From Qipengyuania gelatinilytica (lineage in GTDB: Bacteria; Pseudomonadota; Alphaproteobacteria; Sphingomonadales; Sphingomonadaceae), in contig NZ_CP081294.1 in assembly GCF_019711315.1 (NCBI RefSeq), positions 2,170,001 to 2,234,000 on the forward strand: a DNA stretch of 64,000 nucleotides, given 5' to 3'. Numbering within the stretch: position 1 is the stretch's first letter; every line of letters begins with the position of its first letter. The translations under genes and the position numbers were made by a program. Below, piece after piece: positions 1 through 10,380 of this stretch. The notes below the pieces were generated by a model. That model had not been told where the DNA came from. It saw only the letters and a program-made list of their open reading frames with translations, and made no database searches.

Positions 1-2
1 AA

Positions 3-542
3 GCGGCGCTTTCCAGGGCGCTTGGCGACAAGCGTCTGGGCCGCCTGCTGGATATCGGAACGGGCACCGGCCGCATGGCGGAACTCTTTGCTGAAGGGGC
101 GGACCACATCGTCGCGCTCGACAAGAGCCTTGCCATGCTTCGCGTCGCCCGCGCCAAGCTGCAGCACCTGCCGGCCGAACGCGTGGAACTCGTTCAGGGC
201 GATTTTTCCGGCCTGCCGTTTCCGCCGGCCAGCTTCGACACGGTGTTGTTCCATCAGGTTCTCCATTTCGCGCACAGCCCAGCTGCCGCACTCTACGAGG
301 CCGCCCGCGTGACGCGTGCCGGGGGCCGGATCGCGATCGTCGATTTCGCCGCCCACCAGCGCGAGGAATTGCGCGACCGCCATGCGCACGCGCGCCTCGG
401 CTTTGAAGATTCGCACATGCGCGACCTGCTCGACGATGCCGGTTTCGACGTCGGCGATCCCGTGTCACTGGAAGACGGCGAACTGGTGGTGAAAATCTGG
501 GTCGCCGCGCGGCGGCGCATACAGGAAAGGAATTCGGCATGA
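3..542 (+). CDS. SAM-dependent methyltransferase domain, C-terminal part of a probable ArsR-methyltransferase protein (5' truncated by window edge)
   Basis: The frame is open from the window edge, so the N-terminus is missing. The visible part starts with a class I SAM-binding motif (LLDIGTGTGRMAELF), followed by an acidic strand-2 end (VALDKS), a QGDFSGLPFP segment and the core strand RVTRAGGRIAIVDF. This is a methyltransferase type 11 fold. In alphaproteobacteria a protein of this kind, with an N-terminal ArsR helix-turn-helix, commonly sits directly before metF/metH; that the missing part here is ArsR is inference. Its stop overlaps the metF start in an ATGA arrangement, so the two are translationally coupled. 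The methyl acceptor is unknown. Confidence 0.8.
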   Translation, partial: AALSRALGDKRLGRLLDIGTGTGRMAELFAEGADHIVALDKSLAMLRVARAKLQHLPAERVELVQGDFSGLPFPPASFDTVLFHQVLHFAHSPAAALYEAARVTRAGGRIAIVDFAAHQREELRDRHAHARLGFEDSHMRDLLDDAGFDVGDPVSLEDGELVVKIWVAARRRIQERNSA

Positions 543-1459
543 GCCCCACGCTTGACCAGATGCGCGAGGCACAGCGGGCGCTTGAGACGCCGCTCTTCTC
601 CGGCCTGCCCGGCGATATCGAGGTGAGCTTCGAATTCTTCCCGCCCAAGACCGAGAAGATGGCCGAAACGCTGTGGCAGAGCGTCGAGACCTTGAAGCCG
701 CTCGACCCGCGATTCCTGTCGGTGACATATGGTGCCGGCGGATCGACCCGCGAGCGCACGCATGAGGCCGTGCGCCGGATCGTGGGCGAAACCGATATCC
801 CGGCTGCGGCGCACCTGACCTGCGTCGATGCGACTCGCGAGGAAGTCGACGAGGTTGCGCGCGAATACTGGGAGGAAGGCGTTCGCCACATTGTCGCGTT
901 GCGCGGTGATGCGCCCGATGGAAGCGGGACCTACACGCCGCATCCCGGTGGCTATGAGAATGCTGCCGATCTCATCGCGGGGCTCAAGAAGGTCGCCGAT
1001 TTCGAGATTTCGGTCGCAGCCTATCCCGAAGTCCATCCGGATTCGCCCGACCGACAGGCCGACCTCGACAATCTGAAGCGCAAGTTCGACGCCGGTGCGA
1101 CGCGCGCCATCACCCAGTTCTTCTTCGACCCCGAATGCTTCTTCGACTTCCGCGACAAGGCAGCCGCTGCAGGGATCGAGGGCGAGATCGTGCCCGGCAT
1201 CATGCCGGTGCTGAGCTTTGCCGCAGTCCAGCGCATGTCGGGCCTGTGCGGCACCGCGATCCCCGACTGGATGGAAGGGCTGTTCGACGGTCTCGATGAA
1301 CGCCCCGAGGCGCGCCAGCTGGTCAGCGCCACCATCGCCGCCGAAATGTGCCGCCGCCTTTATGCCGGCGGTGTCCGCCAGTTCCACTTCTACACCCTCA
1401 ACCGCGCCGAGCTGAGCTATGCGATCTGCCATATGCTCGGCCTGCGCCCGAAAGCGTAG
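539..1459 (+). CDS. metF: 5,10-methylenetetrahydrofolate reductase
   Basis: Reduces 5,10-methylene-THF to 5-methyl-THF with FAD, supplying the methyl donor for methionine synthase. At 306 residues it is the usual bacterial length (about 296 in E. coli). Seen: SFEFFPPKTEK near residues 30-40, with the Glu that acts in catalysis in the family, and the VTYGAGGSTRERT barrel strand at about 62-74. The start codon overlaps the preceding stop (ATGA), which fixes the start. It is followed after 3 bases by the first MetH gene, so folate reduction and use are in one operon. Confidence 0.96.
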   Translation: MSPTLDQMREAQRALETPLFSGLPGDIEVSFEFFPPKTEKMAETLWQSVETLKPLDPRFLSVTYGAGGSTRERTHEAVRRIVGETDIPAAAHLTCVDATREEVDEVAREYWEEGVRHIVALRGDAPDGSGTYTPHPGGYENAADLIAGLKKVADFEISVAAYPEVHPDSPDRQADLDNLKRKFDAGATRAITQFFFDPECFFDFRDKAAAAGIEGEIVPGIMPVLSFAAVQRMSGLCGTAIPDWMEGLFDGLDERPEARQLVSATIAAEMCRRLYAGGVRQFHFYTLNRAELSYAICHMLGLRPKA

Positions 1460-1462
1460 CCC

Positions 1463-2503
1463 ATGTCGAAGCGAGCCGAATTCGAAGCCGCCGCTGCCCA
1501 GCGCATCCTGATCAAGGACGGGCCCTATGGCACCGAGATCCAGCGCGCGAGCCTCGCGCCGGAGGACTATGCGGGCGAGACCGGGCTGGAGGCGGACCAG
1601 AAGGGCAATAACGACCTCGTCAACCTGACCCAGCCGCAGGTCATCCGCGCCATTTGCGACAGCTACATCGACGCAGGCGCGCATATCCTTGCCACCAACA
1701 CCTTCAACGCCAACCGCATCAGCCAGGCCGATTACGGGGCGCAAGCGCTGGTGCACGATATCAACGTGTCGGCTGCAAGGATCATCCGCGAAGCCGTCGA
1801 TGCGCGAACCGATGGCGTCCAGCGCTTCGTTGCAGGCGCAATGGGACCGACGAACAAGACGCTGTCGCTCTCGCCCGATGTCGAAGACCCGGGCTTTCGC
1901 GAAGTGACCTATGACGAGATTGTCGAGGTCTATGTCGAACAGGCGCGCGCGCTGGTCGAGGGCGGGGCCGACTTCATCCTGATCGAGACCGTGTTCGACA
2001 CGCTGAACTGCAAGGCCGCAATCATGGCGGTGAAGCAGCTGGAGCGCGAGCTCGGCTGCGACATCCCGCTGATGATTTCGCTCACGCTCACCGACCTGTC
2101 CGGCCGCAACCTGTCGGGCCATACGGTGGAAGCGTTCTGGTATACCGTGCGTCACGCCAAGCCGCTGACCATCGGGCTCAACTGCAGCTTTGGCGCAGAG
2201 CAGCTTCGACCGCATGTTCAGATCCTGTCGGACATCGCCGATACCTACCTGATGGCCTATCCCAACGCGGGCCTGCCCAACGACCTCGGCGAATATGACG
2301 AACTTCCGGAAACCACGGCGGCGCTGACGAAGGTCTGGGCGCAGAATGGCCGCGTCAATGCACTGGGGGGCTGTTGTGGCTCTACGCCGCAGCACATCGC
2401 TGCGATGGCCAAGGCTGTCGAGGGCATTGCGCCGCGCACAGTGCCCACGATCGACCCCGACATGCGCCTTGCCGGCCTTGAACCCTTTACGATTGCTGCC
2501 TGA
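1463..2503 (+). CDS. metH: Methionine synthase, homocysteine-binding subunit (split MetH, N-terminal part)
   Basis: This 346-residue protein carries only the homocysteine S-methyltransferase barrel that forms the first domain of cobalamin-dependent MetH. The zinc ligands are visible: Cys241 in GLNCSFGA and Cys304-Cys305 in LGGCCGSTP. It activates homocysteine thiolate for methylation by methylcobalamin held on the partner protein encoded next. The stop (TGA, 2501-2503) overlaps the next start by one base. A MetH divided between two genes is a known arrangement in sphingomonads; calling this a broken gene would be wrong because both halves start and stop cleanly. Confidence 0.95.
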   Translation: MSKRAEFEAAAAQRILIKDGPYGTEIQRASLAPEDYAGETGLEADQKGNNDLVNLTQPQVIRAICDSYIDAGAHILATNTFNANRISQADYGAQALVHDINVSAARIIREAVDARTDGVQRFVAGAMGPTNKTLSLSPDVEDPGFREVTYDEIVEVYVEQARALVEGGADFILIETVFDTLNCKAAIMAVKQLERELGCDIPLMISLTLTDLSGRNLSGHTVEAFWYTVRHAKPLTIGLNCSFGAEQLRPHVQILSDIADTYLMAYPNAGLPNDLGEYDELPETTAALTKVWAQNGRVNALGGCCGSTPQHIAAMAKAVEGIAPRTVPTIDPDMRLAGLEPFTIAA

Positions 2504-5130
2504 TGAGTGACCTGACAACTGCCCGCTTCGTCAACATCGGCGAACGTACCAATGTGACCGGCTCGGCCCGGTTCAAGAAGCTGATCCTGTCGGACGATTA
2601 CGAGACCGCCGTCGAGGTCGCACGCGACCAGGTCGAGAACGGCGCGCAGGTGATCGATGTCAATATGGACGAGGGCCTGCTCGACGCCGAAAAGGCGATG
2701 ACGACCTTCCTCAAGCTGATCGCCGCTGAGCCCGATATCGCGCGCGTTCCGGTGATGATCGACAGCTCGAAATGGGACGTGATCGAGGCGGGTCTTAAAT
2801 GCGTTTCAGGCAAGCCGATCGTCAATTCGATCAGCATGAAGGAAGGCGAAGAGCAGTTCCTCGAGCATGCGCGCAAGTGCATGGACTATGGCGCAGCCGT
2901 GGTCGTCATGGCCTTCGACGAGACCGGGCAGGCCGACACGAAGGAGCGCAAGGTCGAGATCAGCAGCCGCGCATATGACCTGCTCACCGGCATCGGTTTT
3001 CCCCCCGAAGACATCATCTTCGATCCCAATATCTTCGCCGTCGCAACGGGGATCGAGGAGCATGACCGCTACGGCCTCGACTTCATCGAGGCGGTGGCCG
3101 AGATCAAGCAGCGCTGTCCGCATGCGAAGACCAGCGGCGGCCTGTCGAACCTCAGCTTCAGTTTCCGCGGAAACGAGACCGTGCGCCGCGCGATGCACTC
3201 TGTCTTCCTCTACCACGCGATCCCTGCCGGGCTCGACATGGCGATCGTCAATGCGGGCCAGCTCGACGTCTACGACCAGATCGACCCGACCCTGCGCGAG
3301 GCGTGCGAGGACGTGATCCTCACGCGCCGCGAGGATGCGACCGAGCGGCTGATCGACCTTGCCGAAAGCTACAAAGGCAAGTCCGCTGCCGACGAGAAGG
3401 CCGCCGAGGAGTGGCGCGGCTGGGACGTGAAAAAGCGGCTCGAACACGCGCTGGTGAAGGGTATCGACGCGCATGTCGTCGCCGATACCGAGGAAGCGCG
3501 CGAACTTGTCGCAGCCTCCGGCGGGCGCCCGATCGAGGTGATCGAAGGCCCGCTCATGGACGGCATGAACGTCGTCGGCGATCTATTCGGCAGCGGCAAG
3601 ATGTTCCTGCCGCAGGTGGTGAAATCGGCGCGCGTCATGAAGAAGGCCGTCGGCCACCTCATCCCCTTCATCGAGGCGGAAAAGGACCTGCTTCCGGAAG
3701 AAGAGCGGAAAGCCAAGGGCAAGATCGTGATGGCGACCGTGAAGGGCGATGTGCACGATATAGGCAAGAATATCGTCGGCGTGGTGCTGCAGTGCAACGG
3801 ATATGACGTCATCGACCTTGGTGTCATGGTGCCATGGTCCAAGATCCTCGAGACCGCGCGCGAGGAAAAGGCGGATATGATCGGCCTGTCCGGCCTCATC
3901 ACGCCCTCGCTCGACGAGATGGTGACGGTGGCCGAGGAAATGCAGACAGCGGGAATGGACCTGCCGCTGCTGATCGGCGGCGCGACCACCAGCAAGGTCC
4001 ATACCGCGCTCCGTATCGACCCGGCCTATGAGGGGCCCGTGATCCATGTGCTCGACGCGAGCCGCGCGGTTGGCGTCGCCAGTCGCCTCTTGTCGGACAC
4101 CCAGCGCGACGATTTCGTGTCCGACACCGCAGCCGAATATGTGAAGGTTCGCGAAGCCCGCGAAGGCAAGTCGCAGAGCGTTCTCCTCTCCATCGAAGAG
4201 GCGCGCGCGAACCATTACGACCCGTTCTATTCCAACCGCGCCGCTCCGCCGCTGCGTCCGGGCGTCCACGCCTTCGACGATTGGTCGCTGGAAGACCTGC
4301 GAGACTACATCGACTGGACGCCCTTCTTCCGCGCCTGGGAACTGCACGGCACCTATCCCAAGATCCTCGACGACGAGGTGGTCGGCGAGACGGCGCGCCA
4401 GCTGAAGGCCGATGCTGACGCCATGCTCGACCGGATTATCGAGGGCAAATGGCTGACCGCGAAGGGTGTCGCGGGTTTCTGGCCCTGCGCCCGAGATGGC
4501 GACGATGTCACGCTCCACCTCGCCGATCGCGAGGAGCGGGTGATCCTGCCTTTCCTGCGCCAGCAGGTGAAGAAAAGCCGCGAGCGTGCGAACATGTGCC
4601 TTGCCGACTTCATCGATCCGGCGGGCGACTGGATCGGCGGCTTTGCCGTCGGCATTCACGGGATCGAGGCGCATTCGAAGCGATTCATCGAGGACAAGGA
4701 CGATTACTCCGATATCCTCCTCAAGGCGCTGGCCGACAGGTTTGCGGAAGCCTTTGCCGAGCGGCTGCACCAGCACGTCCGCACCGATTTGTGGGGCTAT
4801 GCGCCGCAGGAGCAGCTCACCAACGAGGCGCTGATCAAGGAGGAATACCGCGGTATCCGTCCGGCACCGGGCTATCCCGCCTGTCCCGATCACAGCCTGA
4901 AGCCGATCCTGTTCGACCTGCTCGATGTGCCGAAGAATGTCGGGCTGGAACTGACCGAGAACTTCGCCATGTATCCCACGGCCGCCGTCAGCGGGTTCTA
5001 TTTCGGGCACCCCGAAGCACAGTATTTCGGTGTCGCGCGCATTGGCCGCGACCAGCTGGAGGACTACGCGGCGCGGCGCGGTGTGGATATCGCAACTGCG
5101 GAGCGCTGGCTGCGGCCCAATCTGGATTGA
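2503..5130 (+). CDS. metH: Methionine synthase, folate-, cobalamin- and SAM-binding subunit (split MetH, C-terminal part)
   Basis: The 875-residue protein continues MetH: pterin-binding barrel (start [16 protein letters not shown], about residues 8-270), four-helix cap and cobalamin domain with the DVHDIG motif at about 416-421 (His418 is the lower axial cobalt ligand) and the [11 protein letters not shown] loop, then the SAM-binding activation domain with [12 protein letters not shown] near residue 785. With the 346-residue partner it makes a full MetH of about 1,220 residues. The end of the gene is followed by the glycine riboswitch, with about 60 bases between. Confidence 0.96.
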   Translation: MSDLTTARFVNIGERTNVTGSARFKKLILSDDYETAVEVARDQVENGAQVIDVNMDEGLLDAEKAMTTFLKLIAAEPDIARVPVMIDSSKWDVIEAGLKCVSGKPIVNSISMKEGEEQFLEHARKCMDYGAAVVVMAFDETGQADTKERKVEISSRAYDLLTGIGFPPEDIIFDPNIFAVATGIEEHDRYGLDFIEAVAEIKQRCPHAKTSGGLSNLSFSFRGNETVRRAMHSVFLYHAIPAGLDMAIVNAGQLDVYDQIDPTLREACEDVILTRREDATERLIDLAESYKGKSAADEKAAEEWRGWDVKKRLEHALVKGIDAHVVADTEEARELVAASGGRPIEVIEGPLMDGMNVVGDLFGSGKMFLPQVVKSARVMKKAVGHLIPFIEAEKDLLPEEERKAKGKIVMATVKGDVHDIGKNIVGVVLQCNGYDVIDLGVMVPWSKILETAREEKADMIGLSGLITPSLDEMVTVAEEMQTAGMDLPLLIGGATTSKVHTALRIDPAYEGPVIHVLDASRAVGVASRLLSDTQRDDFVSDTAAEYVKVREAREGKSQSVLLSIEEARANHYDPFYSNRAAPPLRPGVHAFDDWSLEDLRDYIDWTPFFRAWELHGTYPKILDDEVVGETARQLKADADAMLDRIIEGKWLTAKGVAGFWPCARDGDDVTLHLADREERVILPFLRQQVKKSRERANMCLADFIDPAGDWIGGFAVGIHGIEAHSKRFIEDKDDYSDILLKALADRFAEAFAERLHQHVRTDLWGYAPQEQLTNEALIKEEYRGIRPAPGYPACPDHSLKPILFDLLDVPKNVGLELTENFAMYPTAAVSGFYFGHPEAQYFGVARIGRDQLEDYAARRGVDIATAERWLRPNLD

Positions 5131-5190
5131 CCCCGCAGGGCTTATCGCGCAGGGCATATCCGTCGGCTGTGGAAGCGATTCTGCGGCGGG

Positions 5191-5381
5191 CGCGCACGGG
5201 AGAGTTCGGGCAGGACAGTTGCCCGACGCCGAAGGAGCAACCGCCCCGGAAACTCTCAGGCACACGGACCGTGCGCACCATCGACACTCTGGAAAGCGCC
5301 ACCGCTTCCTGCGCGTGGCCACCGAAGGGGTAAGCGCGCTCATCTGCGCGTCAGTCTCTCAGGTTTCCCGACAGAGGGGGC
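5191..5381 (+). promoter_or_regulatory. Tandem glycine riboswitch (gcvT element)
   Basis: Two glycine-aptamer cores follow one another. Aptamer 1: stem CGCGCAC (5191-5197) with its partner GTGCGC (5271-5276), GGGAGAG at 5198, CCGAAGGAGCAA at 5229-5240 and CTCTCAGGCA at 5253. Aptamer 2: CACTCTGGAAAG near 5285, CCACCGAAGGGGTAA near 5320-5333, TCTCTCAGGT at 5355-5364 and CCGACAGAGGGG near 5368-5380. These are the conserved gcvT-element blocks. It lies in the leader of gcvT, as expected for glycine-induced expression of the cleavage system. The short distance (about 55 bases) to the gcvT start fits either translational or transcriptional control. Confidence 0.93.
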
Positions 5382-5437
5382 ATGGGTTGGTTGGGCGTCC
5401 CGATGGCGGGCGCTCCCATGCTTTTGAAGGACGGGAC

Positions 5438-6610
5438 TTGAGCGAAGACAACGAAACCATCGACGAAGTACAGACGCTGCCGCTTGATGCATGGCATCGC
5501 GGCAAGGGCGCGCGCATGGTCCCCTTTGCGGGCTATGAAATGCCGATCCAGTACGAAGGCATCGTCGCCGAACACAACTGGACGCGTGAGCAGGCGGGCC
5601 TGTTCGATGTGAGCCACATGGGACAGCTGATGGTCACGGGCGATAAGGCCGCCGAGGAACTCGAAAAGCTGCTTCCCGGCGCCATCGCCTCGCTCAAGCC
5701 CGGCCGTACGCGCTATTCGCTGCTGATGGCGGAGGACGGCGGCATCCTCGATGATCTCATGGTCACCAATGCTACGCCCTGGATCGAAGCGGACGAGGAA
5801 GCCGGCACCGAAGGCCACTGGGGCGAGCCTGCCTATTACCTCGTCGTCAACGGCGCGATGAAGTGGGACGATATCGCGCATCTTCGCGAACATCTCGACG
5901 ACGATGTGACGCTTACCCACATGGACGAACACGCGCTGCTCGCGCTGCAGGGTCCCAATGCCGCCACCGCGCTCAACCGCGTCATGCGCAATGTGATCGA
6001 CGACATGGTTTTCATGGATTCGGTCTGTCACGATTTCGGCGAATGGCCGCTGCGCATCACGCGCTCGGGCTATACGGGCGAAGATGGCTTCGAAATCTCA
6101 CTTCCGGCTGAGCATGCGGAGACCTTCTGCAACCGCATGTGCGCCGAAATCGAGGTGCGCCCGATCGGCCTCGGTGCGCGCGACAGCCTGCGCCTGGAGG
6201 CGGGGCTGCCGCTTTACGGCCATGACATCACCGAAGAAACCGACCCGGTTTCTGCCGATCTTACCTTCGCGCTGACCAAGAAGCGCCGCGAGGAAGGGGG
6301 CTGGATGGGCCACGAAGCGGTCGCCAAGGTGTTCGCCGATGGTCCGGCGCAAAAGCGCGTCGGCCTCGACATCGAAGGCCGCCTGCCGGCGCGCGAAGGT
6401 GCGCTCGTCTATTCCGGCGACAAACAGGTCGGCCGCGTGACCAGCGGCGGCTTCTCGCCCACGCTCCAGCGCCCGATTGCAATGGCTTACATCGACACCG
6501 AGCTCACCGAAGAGGGAACCGAACTCGAGGTCGAGGTTCGTAAGAAGAGACTGCCGGCGAAGGTCGCACCCATGCCCTTCGTCCCCCACCGCTACTACAG
6601 AGGGAAGTGA
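5438..6610 (+). CDS. gcvT: Glycine cleavage system T protein (aminomethyltransferase)
   Basis: Transfers the methylene carbon from aminomethyl-lipoyl-H protein to THF and releases ammonia. The reading frame is open far upstream, through the riboswitch, so the start must be chosen. TTG at 5438 follows a GGACGGGA ribosome-binding site and gives [19 protein letters not shown], which matches the length of relatives (390 residues). There is no in-frame ATG before 5516, which would cut conserved residues. Family motifs seen: [38 protein letters not shown] and [17 protein letters not shown]. gcvH follows after 4 bases. Confidence 0.95.
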   Translation: MSEDNETIDEVQTLPLDAWHRGKGARMVPFAGYEMPIQYEGIVAEHNWTREQAGLFDVSHMGQLMVTGDKAAEELEKLLPGAIASLKPGRTRYSLLMAEDGGILDDLMVTNATPWIEADEEAGTEGHWGEPAYYLVVNGAMKWDDIAHLREHLDDDVTLTHMDEHALLALQGPNAATALNRVMRNVIDDMVFMDSVCHDFGEWPLRITRSGYTGEDGFEISLPAEHAETFCNRMCAEIEVRPIGLGARDSLRLEAGLPLYGHDITEETDPVSADLTFALTKKRREEGGWMGHEAVAKVFADGPAQKRVGLDIEGRLPAREGALVYSGDKQVGRVTSGGFSPTLQRPIAMAYIDTELTEEGTELEVEVRKKRLPAKVAPMPFVPHRYYRGK

Positions 6611-6614
6611 CCTG

Positions 6615-6986
6615 ATGGCCCGTTATTTCACCGATGAACACGAATGGATCGACCTCGAAGGCGACACCGCCACGGTCGGCATCACCGATTACGCGCAAGG
6701 CCAGCTGGGCGACATCGTCTTCGTCGAACTGCCCGAAGTCGGCACCATGGTCGAGAAGGGCAAGGACGCCGCCGTGGTCGAAAGCGTCAAGGCCGCGAGC
6801 GACGTCTACGCGCCGCTTTCGGGCGAAGTCGTCGAAGTGAACGACGGTCTCGAAGAAGACCCCGCGCTGGTCAATTCCTCTCCGGAAGAAGACGGCTGGT
6901 TCTTCAAGATGACCGTCTCCGACAAGTCCGAACTCGAAGGGCTGATGGACGACAAGGCCTACAAGAGCTTCTGCGACGAGCTTTGA
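6615..6986 (+). CDS. gcvH: Glycine cleavage system H protein (lipoyl carrier)
   Basis: A 123-residue lipoyl-domain protein that shuttles the aminomethyl group between the P, T and L proteins. The lipoylation lysine is Lys59 in VESVKAASD, preceded by the typical [16 protein letters not shown] and [12 protein letters not shown] segments. The ATG lies 4 bases after gcvT, and the stop is immediately followed by the small lipoprotein gene, so all are one operon under the riboswitch. Confidence 0.97.
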   Translation: MARYFTDEHEWIDLEGDTATVGITDYAQGQLGDIVFVELPEVGTMVEKGKDAAVVESVKAASDVYAPLSGEVVEVNDGLEEDPALVNSSPEEDGWFFKMTVSDKSELEGLMDDKAYKSFCDEL

Positions 6987-6988
6987 TT

Positions 6989-7372
6989 TTGATCGCGACA
7001 AGGGTGAATCCGTCTGTGGCGATTCTTGCAACCCTTGTCGCTGCCTGCCAATCGACGCCGGTATTCGATGATCCCTCACTGGCAGAAGTGAGAGAGAAAC
7101 GCTTGGAATGGAGCGGTCGCACGGTAAATGTTCGCGGCACAATCGAGGGCTGCAAAGGCGAAGCCTGGGGCTGCGTTTTGTTTAGCGGTCCTTCGGATGA
7201 CAAACGTTCAGTTTTGATTATCGATTTCGCCCCCGAACTGGAGCCTCAACTGGCCGCAGTTGCGGGGAGGGAGATTTTGTTGCGTGCCCGCGTGACAGAC
7301 GAATGCGCTCGTCAAATCTGTACAGATCGCGGACCGGACATCGTCCCGCTCCAAATACTCAAGGTTTACTAA
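6989..7372 (+). CDS. Small putative lipoprotein inside the glycine cleavage operon
   Basis: No family recognised. The protein has a short hydrophobic N-terminus ending in a lipobox (LATLVAAC), so it is probably a lipoprotein, followed by about 110 residues rich in beta-strand-like stretches ([34 protein letters not shown]) and four further cysteines that may pair in the periplasm. The start is uncertain: TTG 6989 keeps an Arg before the hydrophobic run; GTG 7004 and TTG 6983 are alternatives. It lies 2 bases after gcvH and one base before gcvPA. Its local codon use is less GC-biased than its neighbours, suggesting a later insertion into the operon. No role in glycine cleavage is implied. Confidence 0.7.
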   Translation: MIATRVNPSVAILATLVAACQSTPVFDDPSLAEVREKRLEWSGRTVNVRGTIEGCKGEAWGCVLFSGPSDDKRSVLIIDFAPELEPQLAAVAGREILLRARVTDECARQICTDRGPDIVPLQILKVY

Positions 7373-7373
7373 G

Positions 7374-8741
7374 ATGCGCTACCTACCCCTGACCGATGCC
7401 GACCGTTCGGCGATGCTTGAGAAGATCGGCGCGCCTGACGTCGATGCGCTGTTTGTCGATGTGCCCGAAGAGGCGCGGCTCGACGGTCCGATCCATGGCC
7501 TGCCGATGCATGCCAGCGAGATGGCGGTCGAAAAGCATATGCGCACGCTGTCGAAGAAGAACCTCGCGGCCTCCGATGCGGCCTTCTTCCTCGGCGCAGG
7601 CGCTTACAAGCACCACGTGCCCGCAAGCGTCGATCATATCATCCAGCGCGGCGAGTTCCTGACCGCCTACACGCCTTACCAGCCGGAAATCGCGCAGGGC
7701 ACGCTGCAGATGCTCTTCGAGTTCCAGAGCCAGGTCGCGCATCTCTATGGCTGCGCTGTGGCCAATGCCTCGATGTACGACGGTTCGACCGCCTGCTGGG
7801 AAGCGGTGGCGATGGCGAGCCGCATCGCGCGCGGCAGGAAGCGCAAGGTCGTGCTCTCGGGCGCGCTGCACCCGCATTACGCCGAGGTCGTGAAGACCAT
7901 GGCGAAGTTCACCGACGACGAGATTGCGCATGCCAAGCCCGCCATGCAGGCCTCGCCTGATACGGACGGACTCATCGCGCGCATCGATGGCGACACAAGC
8001 TGCGTCGTGGTGCAATATCCCGACATCCTCGGCCGCGTCACCGACCTGCAGCCGATTGCTGATGCTGCGCATGAAAAGGGCGCGCTGCTGATCGTCGTCA
8101 ACACCGAACCGGTGGCGCTGGGCGCGATCAAGTCGCCCGGCGAAATGGGCGCGGACATCGTCGTGGGCGAGGGCCAGTCGATCGGCGTCGGCCTCCAGTT
8201 CGGTGGGCCCTATCTCGGCCTCTTCGCCGTGCGCGATCCCAGGCATGTTCGCATGATGCCCGGGCGCCTGTGCGGCGAAACGCAGGATGCGGAGGGCAAG
8301 CGCGGCTTCGTCCTGACGCTCTCGACCCGCGAGCAGCATATCCGCCGCGAAAAGGCGACGTCGAACATCTGCACCAATTCGGGCCTCTGCGCGCTGGCGT
8401 TCAGCGTCCACATGACGCTGCTGGGCGAGAAGGGCCTGCGTGCCTTGGCGATGGAAAACCACCGCCTCGCCAGCCTCGCCGCCGACAAGCTGGCCGAAGT
8501 GCCGGGCGTCTCTGTCCTCAACGACAGCTTCTTCAACGAATTCACCATCCGCCTCGGCCAGGATGCCCGCGCGGTGGTGCGTAAGCTTGCCAAGGACAAC
8601 ATTCTGGCAGGCGTCTCGCTCGGGCGCCTGTTCCCCGAGCACGAAGAGCTGTCCGACGGCCTGATCGTCGCGGTCACCGAAACCACCACCGAGGAGGACA
8701 TCGAGACACTTGCCTCCGCTTTGAAGGAGGTGCTGGCATGA
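7374..8741 (+). CDS. gcvPA: Glycine dehydrogenase (decarboxylating) subunit 1
   Basis: The P protein is in two-subunit form; this is the N-terminal-type subunit (455 residues, usual about 450). Seen: [22 protein letters not shown] at the N-terminus, [29 protein letters not shown] and the [18 protein letters not shown] segment typical of this subunit. It does not carry the PLP lysine, which is on subunit 2. It overlaps gcvPB by four bases (ATGA), so the subunits are translationally coupled. Confidence 0.96.
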   Translation: MRYLPLTDADRSAMLEKIGAPDVDALFVDVPEEARLDGPIHGLPMHASEMAVEKHMRTLSKKNLAASDAAFFLGAGAYKHHVPASVDHIIQRGEFLTAYTPYQPEIAQGTLQMLFEFQSQVAHLYGCAVANASMYDGSTACWEAVAMASRIARGRKRKVVLSGALHPHYAEVVKTMAKFTDDEIAHAKPAMQASPDTDGLIARIDGDTSCVVVQYPDILGRVTDLQPIADAAHEKGALLIVVNTEPVALGAIKSPGEMGADIVVGEGQSIGVGLQFGGPYLGLFAVRDPRHVRMMPGRLCGETQDAEGKRGFVLTLSTREQHIRREKATSNICTNSGLCALAFSVHMTLLGEKGLRALAMENHRLASLAADKLAEVPGVSVLNDSFFNEFTIRLGQDARAVVRKLAKDNILAGVSLGRLFPEHEELSDGLIVAVTETTTEEDIETLASALKEVLA

Positions 8742-10363
8742 GCAGTCCCAACGCATCCGGCTGGAAGCCCGGCAGCCCCGTTCAGGATCACAATGCGATG
8801 AGCGGCCCCGACACCGTCACCGGCAACCGCGCGCTGATGCTCGAAGAGCCGCTGATCTTCGAGATCGGCACCACCGAGACCACCGGCGTCGACCTGCCCG
8901 AACCGACGGGCGGCGCCAACCGCCTTGGCGGGCTCGAGCGTGCCGAAAAGATCGGCCTGCCCGGTCTTTCCGAGCCGGAAACCGTGCGCCACTACACGCG
9001 CCTCAGCCGCCAGAACTACGCGATCGACCTCGGCCTCTTCCCGCTCGGAAGCTGCACGATGAAGCACAACCCGCGGCTCAACGAGAAGGTCGCGCGGATG
9101 CCCGGCTTTGCCGATGTCCATCCGCTGCAGCCGGTGGACACCGTGCGCGGTGCGCTCGAAGTCATCAACGAGCTGGCGCACTGGCTGATTGACCTCACCG
9201 GTATGCACGGCGTCGCCATGAGCCCCAAGGCGGGCGCGCATGGCGAATTGTGCGGTATCCTCTGCATTCGTGCCGCGCTGGAAGCGCGCGGCGATGCGCG
9301 TGAAGTTATCCTCGTGCCCGAAAGCGCGCATGGCACCAATCCCGCCACTGCTGCCTTTGCGGGTTACAAGATCGAGGACATCCCTGCCAATTCGGACGGG
9401 CGCGTCGATCTCGATGCGCTGAAAAACCGTCTCGGCCCAGATGTTGCGGGCGTGATGATCACCAACCCCTCGACGCTCGGCCTGTTCGAGCGCGACCTCA
9501 AGGAAATCTCCGACGCGGTCCACGAGGCAGGCGGCTTCGTCTATTGCGACGGCGCGAACTTCAACGCCATCGTCGGCAAGGTGCGCCCGGGCGACCTCGG
9601 CGTCGATGCGATGCACATCAATCTGCACAAGACCTTCTCCACCCCGCATGGCGGTGGCGGTCCGGGCTCGGGCCCCGTGGTCCTGTCCGAAGCGCTCAGC
9701 CCCTTCGGCCCGCTGCCCTACACGGCGCGTACCAAGGATGGCGTCGTCCACCTGATCGAGGAAGAGGATGCCGACGCATTCTCCGAAGAACACTTCGGCG
9801 GCGTGATGCAGAGCTTCGGCCGGATGACCGCCTTTCACGGGCAGATGGGCATGTTCACCCGCGCGCTGAGCTACATCCTCAGCCACGGCGCGGACGGGCT
9901 GCGCCAGGTCGCCGAGGACGCGGTTCTCAACGCCAATTATATCCTCCGCAGCCTCGACGATGTGCTCGATGCGCCCTTCGGCCACAGCGGCCCCTGCATG
10001 CACGAGGCGCTGTTCAGCGATAAGGGATTTGCGGAAGATATCTCGACGCTCGATCTCGCCAAAGCGCTGATCGACGAGGGCTACCACCCGATGACCATGT
10101 ACTTCCCGCTGGTGGTGCATGGCGCGATGCTGGTCGAGCCCACCGAGACCGAGAGCAAGGCGGCGCTGGACCAGTTCATCATGGCCCTGCGCAGCGTTGC
10201 CGAGCGTGCCAAGGCTGGCGACGAGACGCTCAAGACCGCGCCGCATTACGCGCCGCGCCGCCGCCTCGACGAGACGCTCGCCGCGCGCAAGCCGATCCTC
10301 GCCTGGGAAGAGCCCAATCCTCCTGCTGGCGAGCCGACGATGAGCGAGCAGGGCGGGCGGTAA
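8738..10363 (+). CDS. gcvPB: Glycine dehydrogenase (decarboxylating) subunit 2, PLP-containing
   Basis: Catalytic subunit of the P protein. The PLP-binding lysine is Lys298 in [27 protein letters not shown] and [16 protein letters not shown] are also family signatures. At 541 residues it is slightly longer than many relatives (about 490-520), because of a 40-residue N-terminal lead and a Pro-rich C-terminal tail ([10 protein letters not shown]). It ends the riboswitch-controlled operon; the next gene begins 17 bases on and may be read through. Confidence 0.96.
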   Translation: MSSPNASGWKPGSPVQDHNAMSGPDTVTGNRALMLEEPLIFEIGTTETTGVDLPEPTGGANRLGGLERAEKIGLPGLSEPETVRHYTRLSRQNYAIDLGLFPLGSCTMKHNPRLNEKVARMPGFADVHPLQPVDTVRGALEVINELAHWLIDLTGMHGVAMSPKAGAHGELCGILCIRAALEARGDAREVILVPESAHGTNPATAAFAGYKIEDIPANSDGRVDLDALKNRLGPDVAGVMITNPSTLGLFERDLKEISDAVHEAGGFVYCDGANFNAIVGKVRPGDLGVDAMHINLHKTFSTPHGGGGPGSGPVVLSEALSPFGPLPYTARTKDGVVHLIEEEDADAFSEEHFGGVMQSFGRMTAFHGQMGMFTRALSYILSHGADGLRQVAEDAVLNANYILRSLDDVLDAPFGHSGPCMHEALFSDKGFAEDISTLDLAKALIDEGYHPMTMYFPLVVHGAMLVEPTETESKAALDQFIMALRSVAERAKAGDETLKTAPHYAPRRRLDETLAARKPILAWEEPNPPAGEPTMSEQGGR

Positions 10364-10380
10364 GCCTGTCCGAAGCGGCC

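Noticed and set aside
293..2518. 741-codon open frame on the minus strand opposite metF and metH
   Set aside because: It is a GC-driven shadow: the plus strand encodes clear MetF and MetH motifs throughout, and the minus translation has no recognisable domain.
3583..5343. 586-codon minus frame opposite the second metH gene and the riboswitch
   Set aside because: It is opposite a fully supported gene and crosses the riboswitch.
8210..10246. 678-codon minus frame opposite gcvPA/gcvPB
   Set aside because: Shadow of two well-supported genes.
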